Positions 16,319-22,818 of a stretch of DNA of 64,000 bases are shown here, one piece after another. The notes under the pieces are model-generated. The model had not been told where the DNA came from, ran no database searches, and was given only the letters and a program-made list of their open reading frames with translations. Numbering within the stretch: the stretch's first letter is position 1; the number at the start of each line of letters is the position of its first letter. Source of the stretch: NVTR01 sp036479015 (GTDB lineage Bacteria; Pseudomonadota; Alphaproteobacteria; Rhodobacterales; Rhodobacteraceae); contig JAZGFB010000018.1 in assembly GCA_036479015.1 (NCBI GenBank), positions 1 through 64,000 of the forward strand, given 5' to 3'. The position numbers and the translations under genes are program-made.

Positions 16319-17623
16319 CTAGTCAGCGTTCAAACTGTTCAAACGGGCGCGCACCGATTGGGCGTGGGCCTCCAGTTGTTCAGAGTTTGCCAGCGTTTCC
16401 GCCGCGGGCCCGCAGGCGGCCATGGCAGCCGGGGTCATTTTGGTTAGGGTGGTGCGTTTCATAAAGTCCAACACTGACAACCCGGATGAAAACCGCGCTG
16501 ATCTGGCAGTTGGCAGAACATGGTTTGGGCCGCCAACATAGTCACCGATGGCTTCCGGTGTTTGGCTGCCCAGAAATATAGCGCCAGCATGGCGGATATT
16601 ATCGGCAAGCGGTTCCGGGTATTGTACGCAAAGTTCAAGATGTTCGGGCGCGATGCGATCAGACAGGGCGGCCGCTTCGCCCATGTTGCGCACAACGATA
16701 ATTGCCCCGTAATCGCGCCAGGACGCGGCGGCGATATCGCGCCTTTTCAAGGTTTGCAGACGGGCATCAACCGCGTCGGCAACCAGTTGGGCAAAATCAC
16801 TGTCATTGGTCACCAAAATAGACTGGGCGTTTTCATCGTGTTCCGCCTGGCTGAGCAGATCCAGCGCGATCCAGTCTGGATCATTATGCTTGTCGGCGAT
16901 GATCAGAACCTCGGACGGTCCGGCGATCATATCAATGCCCACATGGCCGAAAACCCGGCGTTTGGCCGCCGCCACATAGGCGTTGCCGGGGCCGGTGATC
17001 TTATCAACCGGGGCCACTGTGGCCGTGCCATAGGCCATGGCCGCGATGGCCTGCGCACCGCCAATGCGATAGATCGTTTTAACCCCTGACAGTTCAGCCG
17101 CCAACAAAACCAAGGGGTTAACCTTACCATCGGGTGTTGGCACGCAGATCACCAGGTTTTCAACACCGGCAACCTGCGCCGGTATGGCGTTCATCAGAAC
17201 TGAACTGGGGTAGGATGCCAGCCCGCCCGGGACATACAGCCCGGCACTGTCAACCGGCGTCCAGCGCCAGCCTAATGTGGCACCCACGTCATCCTTCCAG
17301 GATGCATCTTCGGGCATTTGGCGTGCATGGTAGGCTTGAATTCTGCTGGCCGCGAGCACCAGTGCGTCGCGTTCTTGCTGGCCGACTTTCAGGCATTCAC
17401 TGGCGATTTCTTCGGCAGAAAACGCCATGGTTTCCGGGGTCAGATCCAGCCGATCAAATTTTGATGTCAGTTCAATAACCGCCGCGTCGCCGCGGGCGCG
17501 CACGTCCTGGATAATGCCAGCAACTGTCGCGTCCACATCTGGCGCGTCTTCGCGTTTTTGTGACAACAGCCCGGCAAACTGGGTTTCAAATTCTGGGTCA
17601 CGTGTGGTCAGAAACTGGGGCAT
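16319..17623 (-). CDS. hisD: Histidinol dehydrogenase
   Basis: A 434-residue zinc enzyme catalysing the last two steps of histidine synthesis (histidinol to histidine with 2 NAD). Visible are GPGNAYVAAAKRRVFG, the GPSEVLI loop, SQAEHDENAQS (zinc and catalytic residues), IAPEHLEL and GPNHVLPT. ATG at 17623 has AGGAG upstream and is preferred over 17647. Other his genes are elsewhere in the window (hisZ, hisG, hisC), so histidine genes are scattered. Confidence 0.97.
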   Translation of the reverse strand: MPQFLTTRDPEFETQFAGLLSQKREDAPDVDATVAGIIQDVRARGDAAVIELTSKFDRLDLTPETMAFSAEEIASECLKVGQQERDALVLAASRIQAYHARQMPEDASWKDDVGATLGWRWTPVDSAGLYVPGGLASYPSSVLMNAIPAQVAGVENLVICVPTPDGKVNPLVLLAAELSGVKTIYRIGGAQAIAAMAYGTATVAPVDKITGPGNAYVAAAKRRVFGHVGIDMIAGPSEVLIIADKHNDPDWIALDLLSQAEHDENAQSILVTNDSDFAQLVADAVDARLQTLKRRDIAAASWRDYGAIIVVRNMGEAAALSDRIAPEHLELCVQYPEPLADNIRHAGAIFLGSQTPEAIGDYVGGPNHVLPTARSARFSSGLSVLDFMKRTTLTKMTPAAMAACGPAAETLANSEQLEAHAQSVRARLNSLNAD

Positions 17624-17684
17624 TGGAATTCTCCTGTTGCCGGGCATATCTGGGCGGCGTCAAAATCTCAAGCGATGGGTGGTT

Positions 17685-18161
17685 TCAGCTGTGGCTTGGC
17701 ATATGGCGCGAAGGCGCGACATAGGGCCGGGTGACGTCCTGCAGGACAACGTCCAATGCTTCAACATCGATGCCAATGGCCCCGTCGCCCGCCAGGGTTA
17801 TTTCAAGTCGGCCCATGCCGTCATCTCCCTGCTCGAACGTCAGCGACAATACCGACAACACCATATCCGTTTCAGAGCGATCCAAGCCCTGTGAAGACAC
17901 ACTGATAACGTCTTCAATATTCAAAACCGACTGCACGCGCTCATAATCGCGACGCCGCTTAAGGTTAGGGTTCAGATCTTCCCAGCGAAACCGGTTCAGT
18001 AATAGGGCAAAACGGCGCTTTTTGCTGTCCCAGGTCATTTCGGCCATGGGGAATATCGCGTCCTGCACCAGTGCTGACATTATCTTTAGATCGTCGCTGT
18101 CCAGCGCCCTTAGGCGCAGTGGTTTGTCCTGAGCATCTTCAAATTTTGCGTCTTCAACCAT
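17685..18161 (-). CDS. DUF2948 family protein
   Basis: A 158-residue cytosolic protein with the DUF2948 signature: LRLRALDSDDLKIMSALVQDAI near the N terminus, then RRFALLLNRFRWE and a final GAIGIDVEALDVVLQDV. No biochemical role is known; the family is restricted to alphaproteobacteria and is nearly always between murA and hisD. Its start overlaps the murA stop by one base, so it is translationally coupled. Confidence 0.88.
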   Translation of the reverse strand: MVEDAKFEDAQDKPLRLRALDSDDLKIMSALVQDAIFPMAEMTWDSKKRRFALLLNRFRWEDLNPNLKRRRDYERVQSVLNIEDVISVSSQGLDRSETDMVLSVLSLTFEQGDDGMGRLEITLAGDGAIGIDVEALDVVLQDVTRPYVAPSRHMPSHS

Positions 18162-19426
18162 CAGCTTTTGACCCGCTCAATTTTGGCGCCAATTGCGCTG
18201 AATTTACGCACCACATGTTCATAGCCCCGGTCCAAATGATAGACCCGGCTGACCACGGTTTCCCCTTGGGCGGCCAACCCGGCCAAAATCAGCGACACTG
18301 ATGCGCGCAAATCCGTGGCCATAACAGGCGCGCCTTTCAGCGTATCAACCCCGGTGACGGTTGCGCGCCCGCCCTGAACATCAATTTTCGCGCCCATGCG
18401 CATCAGTTCAGGCGCGTGCATGAAGCGGTTTTCAAAGATGGTTTCGTTCAAAACGCTGGTACCGCCCGCCGTGCACAGCAGCGCCATCATCTGGGCCTGC
18501 AAATCAGTGGGAAAGCCGGGAAATACCTGGGTGGTGACATCTACGGCTTTCACCCGGCCGTTTTTGCGCGACACCTTGATGCCGTCCGCCGTTTCGCTGA
18601 CGGATATCCCGGCTTCATCCAGTTTTTCGCAAAACGCAGACACCAGCGAAATGCGCCCGCCGATCAGTTCAACTTCGCCGCCAGCAATGGCCGGGGCCAG
18701 CATATAGGTGCCCAGTTCAATGCGATCGGCGACCACCGGGTGGGTGGCACCGTGCAGGGCATCAACCCCCTGAATTTCTATTATGCCGGTGCCATCGCCC
18801 GATATTTGCGCGCCCATGGCCCGCAAACAGGTGGCCAGGTCAATAATTTCGGGTTCACGTGCAGCGTTATGCAAAACCGTGGTGCCCTTGGCCAAAGTCG
18901 CGGCCATCATGATGTTTTCAGTGGCCCCGACAGATGCAAACCGCATCTTTATCACAGCGCCCTTTAGCCCGCCGGGAACTTTGCCATGCAGATAGCCGTC
19001 TTTCAATTCTATTTCGGCACCCATGGCGCTGAGGCCGTCAACATGCAGATCCATCGGTCGCGCGCCAATGGCACAGCCCCCCGGCATGGACACAACCGCA
19101 TGGCCGTGGCGGGCCAAAAGCGGGCCCAGCACCAGGTTTGAAGCCCGCATTTTGCGCACGATGTCATAATCAGCCACCGGGTTGGTGGCATTATGGCTGG
19201 ACATGGCCACAACGCGGCCATCCTGCAGGCTGGTGACTTCCACGCCCAGTGATTGCAGCAGCTCGGTCATGGTGGCAATGTCTGACAGCCGCGGCGCATT
19301 TGTCAGCGTCAGCGGCTCATCTGCCAGCAATGTTGCCGGCATCAGCGTCAGACAGGCATTTTTCGCGCCCGCAATTGGAATTTTGCCGTGCAGTTCTGCA
19401 CCGCCAACAACGTGTATTGAATCCAT
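18161..19426 (-). CDS. murA: UDP-N-acetylglucosamine 1-carboxyvinyltransferase
   Basis: A 421-residue enzyme transferring enolpyruvyl from PEP to UDP-GlcNAc, the first committed step of peptidoglycan synthesis and the fosfomycin target. The KNA site (K22-N23) and the loop MPGGCAIGARP with catalytic C118 are present, so a fosfomycin-sensitive type is expected. The ATG at 19426 has AGGAA upstream and follows the small gene at 19434-19577 by seven bases. Confidence 0.97.
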   Translation of the reverse strand: MDSIHVVGGAELHGKIPIAGAKNACLTLMPATLLADEPLTLTNAPRLSDIATMTELLQSLGVEVTSLQDGRVVAMSSHNATNPVADYDIVRKMRASNLVLGPLLARHGHAVVSMPGGCAIGARPMDLHVDGLSAMGAEIELKDGYLHGKVPGGLKGAVIKMRFASVGATENIMMAATLAKGTTVLHNAAREPEIIDLATCLRAMGAQISGDGTGIIEIQGVDALHGATHPVVADRIELGTYMLAPAIAGGEVELIGGRISLVSAFCEKLDEAGISVSETADGIKVSRKNGRVKAVDVTTQVFPGFPTDLQAQMMALLCTAGGTSVLNETIFENRFMHAPELMRMGAKIDVQGGRATVTGVDTLKGAPVMATDLRASVSLILAGLAAQGETVVSRVYHLDRGYEHVVRKFSAIGAKIERVKS

Positions 19427-19433
19427 TTCCTGC

Positions 19434-19577
19434 CTAGCCTTTTTTGCTGTCAGACCCTTTGCGGGCCTGTGCCTGTGCCTTGCGACGGCCCATATTGGCC
19501 TTTAGTGCCGCTTTCAACCGGTTGTGCCGGTCATCCTGTTGTTTCTTAGCCTGTGACTGTTTAGTGATTTTGTTCAT
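19434..19577 (-). CDS. Small basic protein upstream of murA
   Basis: A 47-residue frame, start ATG at 19577 and stop TAG at 19434. It is very basic and helical, beginning MNKITKQSQAKKQQ and containing NMGRRKAQAQARKG. Similar short Lys/Arg/Gln-rich proteins lie before murA in Rhodobacterales. The stop is followed by CAGGAA and the murA ATG, so it probably heads the operon. Function is unknown; nucleic-acid or ribosome binding is only a guess from composition. Confidence 0.8.
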   Translation of the reverse strand: MNKITKQSQAKKQQDDRHNRLKAALKANMGRRKAQAQARKGSDSKKG

Positions 19578-19664
19578 GGGGCCTGTCTATCGCACGGTTG
19601 GGCGGGGGTCCAGATTGCGCTTGCCTCATGTGTAAATTGCGGCTACTCAGCCGCCCAGTTGAAT

Positions 19665-19739
19665 GCTGCCGTAGCTCAGGGGTAGAGCACTCCATTGGTA
19701 ATGGAGAGGTCGGAAGTTCGAATCTTCTCGGCAGCACCA
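19665..19739 (+). tRNA. tRNA-Thr (anticodon GGU)
   Basis: A 75-nt cloverleaf: acceptor GCTGCCG/CGGCAGC, A discriminator, encoded CCA, D stem GCTC/GAGC, anticodon stem CTCCA/TGGAG with loop TTGGTAA (anticodon GGT), T stem GGAAG/CTTCT. It reads ACC and ACU. Confidence 0.97.
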
Positions 19740-19797
19740 CAACAGGTTTTCGGAAAATTACTGCCCCGGCGCACAGCCAAAATACCGCGCCGCACCC

Positions 19798-20289
19798 CTA
19801 TTGCCGTAATTCATCCTTGGCCACGCCCCATAGGGCGTCTTTGGCAGCCCATCCCCTAATGCCATCCGTTGAAATCCGGCACCAGCTGACATCACATTCC
19901 CCCAACCGCGCCACCACCCCGGCCTCGGCATAGGCGCTGACCTGGGTTTCAGAATCCGGTTTCACGTATAATGGCAGCAGATCTGTTTCTATGATCACCA
20001 TGCGCACACCTGACAGCAGCGAATAATGCACCCAACCACCGGCGCCATCCTTGTCATGCACCCGGCGCCAATGGCCAAATTCATCGGTTACTTCCAGCGG
20101 CATATTGCGCCGTGTGAACACCCAGTCAATCTTATGGCTTAGGCTGGGCCCACGCCGTACATTGCCTTCGCTGGTCTTTAGCGACACGAAACGCGGCAGC
20201 GGTAGGTTTGTCTCTGAGCCACGTTCTTGGGCAAACCCAACCCCGCCAAACAGCGCCAAGGCCATTATCGTCAGCCAAATACGAACCAT
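19798..20289 (-). CDS. Secreted bacterial SH3-domain protein
   Basis: A 163-residue protein with a signal peptide (MVRIWLTIMALALFGGVGFA, cut before QE). Two SH3-like repeats follow: about 35-95 (KTSEGNVRRGPSLSHKIDW to GGWVHYSLL) and 100-155 (LPLYVKPDSETQVSAYAEAG to RGWAAKDALWG). Family members are periplasmic and probably bind cell-wall material. The open frame extends to 20388, but the signal peptide places the start at ATG 20289. The upstream extension runs close to a REP palindrome. Confidence 0.85.
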   Translation of the reverse strand: MVRIWLTIMALALFGGVGFAQERGSETNLPLPRFVSLKTSEGNVRRGPSLSHKIDWVFTRRNMPLEVTDEFGHWRRVHDKDGAGGWVHYSLLSGVRMVIIETDLLPLYVKPDSETQVSAYAEAGVVARLGECDVSWCRISTDGIRGWAAKDALWGVAKDELRQ

Positions 20290-20389
20290 GATTAACCGCC
20301 TGTTGCTCACCTCGGGTCCGGCTTTTGTTTGCCTTTGCCCGTTCCGGTGCACCATGCCACCAAGCAGCGCCAAAGGAAACCCAGGCAAC

Positions 20390-20413
20390 GGTGGGCAGAT
20401 TGCCCACCCTACG
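20390..20413 (-). repeat. REP palindrome, copy 1 (GTAG type)
   Basis: Read on the minus strand this is CGTAG followed by the stem GGTGGGCA/TGCCCACC with a 3-nt loop. All 24 bases are identical to copy 2 at 21727-21750, in opposite orientation. A 5' GTAG next to an imperfect or perfect hairpin is the known hallmark of REPs mobilised by RAYT transposases. The RAYT stop TAG is inside this GTAG. Confidence 0.88.
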
Positions 20414-20930
20414 TGCTAAATTTCCCATTCGACGCGAAGGTGTGCAAACCCGCCGCTACAGTTCCCATACGCTGATCCCGGTGAATGGACGAATATTCCC
20501 ACTCACCGGGTTGTTTGACAAAACCGTGTTTTACAGGGTCCGCCCAGCAATATTGCACATGCGTCTGAAAGTCGTCCTGGTCCCGGATCGTGTGCTCCCA
20601 AAATCGCCTTTGCCACACCCCGCGCTCGCGCTTGGTGTGTTTGGATAGGGACCGATGTCGTGCACCGACTGCATTGGAAAATCGGGCTTTGATCTTGCGC
20701 CAACGTTCTGAATAATTTGCGTCCCCTTTTGGCAGTGTCCAAACCGCATGCAGGTGATCTGGCAACACCACAATCGCGTCACAGTGTAGTGGATGTTCGG
20801 CAATGGTATCGCGAAAAGCCCCGCGCAGGGTTTGGATGTTGTCGACCAGGGCCGTGCCACCGCGTTGGGCAAGATTTACTGTAAAGAAATAGGTTCCGCC
20901 CCTTTGGCGGTTGCGCAGGTATTTTGACAT
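20409..20930 (-). CDS. REP-associated tyrosine transposase (RAYT, Y1 HUH)
   Basis: A 173-residue IS200/IS605-like single-strand transposase. It has the HUH site in LPDHLHAVWTLP (H59, H61), the conserved WQRRFWEHTIRD, and the catalytic Tyr127 in HVQYCWADPVKHGFV. RAYTs nick REP hairpins at GTAG and are usually single-copy domesticated enzymes. Flanking inverted REPs (20390-20413 and 21727-21750) fit this function. Length and all key residues look intact, so it is probably active. It is divergent from the GIY-YIG gene, with 110 nt between. Confidence 0.92.
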   Translation of the reverse strand: MSKYLRNRQRGGTYFFTVNLAQRGGTALVDNIQTLRGAFRDTIAEHPLHCDAIVVLPDHLHAVWTLPKGDANYSERWRKIKARFSNAVGARHRSLSKHTKRERGVWQRRFWEHTIRDQDDFQTHVQYCWADPVKHGFVKQPGEWEYSSIHRDQRMGTVAAGLHTFASNGKFST

Positions 20931-21040
20931 GCCCGGATGGAAACATTGGTAGGGTTAATAAAGTGTTAGGTTTCAGTTTGATAGCAATGGTGTGGACGTA
21001 AGTAACACTGACACTTCGCGACAATGGGGCTGCCCCGGAA

Positions 21041-21721
21041 ATGAGCATCATAAGACCCTCTAAGGGTACAATTACAGCCCGGGTTTGGGGCATTGCCGAT
21101 CAGCTCTCTAGCGAGCTTGGCCAACGGGCTGAACGCAGGGACGTTGTTCGCCATGCCGTTGCTTCGGACATTAATTCAGGAACGGCAAATACTTCGTATG
21201 GCCATTGGAAACGCTTCTCTTACCCAGAGCTTAATCGAAAATTAAGTGGGCCAGGCCTGAACAAAAAACCTGGTGTACCGACACAGAGATCGCAGGTTCC
21301 ATGGTCTCAAGCTGGAATAGCCCCGCTGAATTGGTTACGGCTTTTGAAAAATGAGTTCAGGTATGGGGTCGATTGGCGAAGTGATGGCGAAAATGGGTTA
21401 ATACCGGATCGCCCGGCACCGGTTGAAAATGGTGTTTATGTGTTCGTTTGGGAGGAGGAAATCACGTATATTGGCGTGACGACGCGGACCCTGAAGGCGC
21501 GGATGACAGATTACCAGCGAGGGCACAAAAGTCAAAAGACAAGTGCACGTCTGCACAGTTTGATTCTTGAAAAAATTATGAGTCGGCAAACTGTACGGGT
21601 CCTGTTTGCAGTTCCAGGACAAACAGAATGGAATGGCCTGCCTGTCGAAAGGGCGCCGGGGCTTGAGATGGGGCTGATTTCACTTATCAAACCCAGGTGG
21701 AATATGCGTGGAAATCAATAA
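21041..21721 (+). CDS. GIY-YIG nuclease-like protein with N-terminal DNA-binding-like domain
   Basis: A 226-residue protein. Residues 130-226 carry a GIY-YIG pattern: G131-V-Y133, Y143-I-G145, Arg154 and Glu209, with the closing PRWN. Residues 1-60 look like a small helical domain (TARVWGIADQLSSELG, then NTSYGHWKRF) of a type seen in restriction-like proteins; about 60-125 is a linker. No methyltransferase is adjacent. GGAA lies right before the ATG at 21041. The gene is visibly richer in A+T than its neighbours and lies between RAYT and the second REP, suggesting acquisition. Function (nicking, repair, defence or transposition helper) is unknown. Confidence 0.72.
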   Translation: MSIIRPSKGTITARVWGIADQLSSELGQRAERRDVVRHAVASDINSGTANTSYGHWKRFSYPELNRKLSGPGLNKKPGVPTQRSQVPWSQAGIAPLNWLRLLKNEFRYGVDWRSDGENGLIPDRPAPVENGVYVFVWEEEITYIGVTTRTLKARMTDYQRGHKSQKTSARLHSLILEKIMSRQTVRVLFAVPGQTEWNGLPVERAPGLEMGLISLIKPRWNMRGNQ

Positions 21722-21726
21722 CAAAC

Positions 21727-21750
21727 CGTAGGGTGGGCAATCTGCCCACC
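21727..21750 (+). repeat. REP palindrome, copy 2 (GTAG type)
   Basis: CGTAG followed by GGTGGGCA/TGCCCACC around loop ATC. It is the exact inverted partner of 20390-20413, placed 5 nt after the stop of the GIY-YIG gene. Together the pair brackets 1361 bp with two divergent genes. Confidence 0.88.
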
Positions 21751-21767
21751 AACCCTTTGCGCGCACC

Positions 21768-22121
21768 TTACCCTTTCGGCTTGCTGCGAATATACCAAAC
21801 CGCCCAGCCGATCCCCACCGCCTGCACCACCAAAACCCCGGGATGCAGCCCTTTCCAGACACTCAGCCCCAGCCCAACCGCCATCAGCCCATAGGCCATG
21901 CACCGGTAGCGCGGTGCAATCACCCCGCGTGCCTCCCACTCAATGATGATAGGTCCAAATAGCGAATGCCCTGCCAGCCAGCCATGCAGCCGCGGCGACC
22001 CTTTGCCAAAGAAAAATGCCGCCAGCAACACCAGCGGAGTCGTTGGTAAGATCGGCAGAAACACACCGATCACCCCAACCAGCAGTGCCAGCATTCCGGC
22101 GGCAACCCAAAGAATTCGCAT
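21768..22121 (-). CDS. DUF454 (YbaN) family membrane protein
   Basis: A 117-residue inner-membrane protein. The first helix runs into the family hallmark GVFLPILPTTPLVLLAAFFF, then FGKGSPRLHGWLAGH, a cytosolic segment EWEARGVIAPRYR and two further helices, ending in a Lys-rich tail. YbaN/DUF454 proteins have no settled function. It is preceded by the DM13-protein gene on the same strand (9-nt gap), likely one transcript. Confidence 0.87.
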   Translation of the reverse strand: MRILWVAAGMLALLVGVIGVFLPILPTTPLVLLAAFFFGKGSPRLHGWLAGHSLFGPIIIEWEARGVIAPRYRCMAYGLMAVGLGLSVWKGLHPGVLVVQAVGIGWAVWYIRSKPKG

Positions 22122-22130
22122 GCCAATTCG

Positions 22131-22607
22131 TCAGCTTAGCGGCGCGCTGGCGAACATAAAGCTGAACTGCTGGCAATAGATCACCACTGATTTGAACGCA
22201 TCCACATCCGTGCCCGCAGGCAGCGTATAGACCTGATCGCCGATGTTTCCTTTTAACGGGCTTAGCTGTAATTGTTCAGATTGTTTAATGTCTTCGGCAC
22301 CCTGGGGGTCAGGGTGCGAAACCATCCAGACCTTTAGGTCCGGCCCGTTGGTCACTTCAAACCCGGAAAACTGCAACTGCACGCTGCCATCTGCCTGGCG
22401 TAACAATGTCACATCGCCCATGGCCTGGTGCACCCCGTCAACCCCGGCAAACGTACCGGTTGCCAGCACTTCTGATGCCTCACTTTGCACCAATTGCTCA
22501 TCCACGACCCGGTCGATCCAAAGCGGGGACGCCAGATACCAGAACGCCATTCCGGCACCAAACCCCAGCAAAAACACCGGCACCGCGATTTTTAGAAAAC
22601 GTTTCAT
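22131..22607 (-). CDS. Membrane-anchored DM13-domain protein
   Basis: A 158-residue protein: an N-terminal transmembrane anchor (about 6-28) and then a DM13-type domain, from ATGTFAGVDGVHQAMGDVTLLRQ to VIYCQQFSFMFASAPL, with NGPDLKVWMVSHPDP. DM13 modules have been proposed to act in electron transfer using a conserved Cys; the single Cys in VIYCQQF is in that place. AGGAGC upstream supports ATG 22607; the frame open to 22766 is not coding. It is divergent from the dehydrogenase gene at 22819. Confidence 0.82.
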   Translation of the reverse strand: MKRFLKIAVPVFLLGFGAGMAFWYLASPLWIDRVVDEQLVQSEASEVLATGTFAGVDGVHQAMGDVTLLRQADGSVQLQFSGFEVTNGPDLKVWMVSHPDPQGAEDIKQSEQLQLSPLKGNIGDQVYTLPAGTDVDAFKSVVIYCQQFSFMFASAPLS

Positions 22608-22818
22608 TGTTTTGCTCCTGGAATGTGTGGTTGCTTCCACACCAGCCCTAGCGCCAAATCTGACCTGACGACACCAAAACCAGCGGCTATCACCCAGCTG
22701 TGCATTGTCTGTAACATTCTGTCTGTCGGTTTCGTCAGAAATTCGGTCGGCCATATCTGTTATCATGGGGATAAATCCGGCAAGGTATGCAGGTTACAAC
22801 CGACACGGAGTCGCCCCT

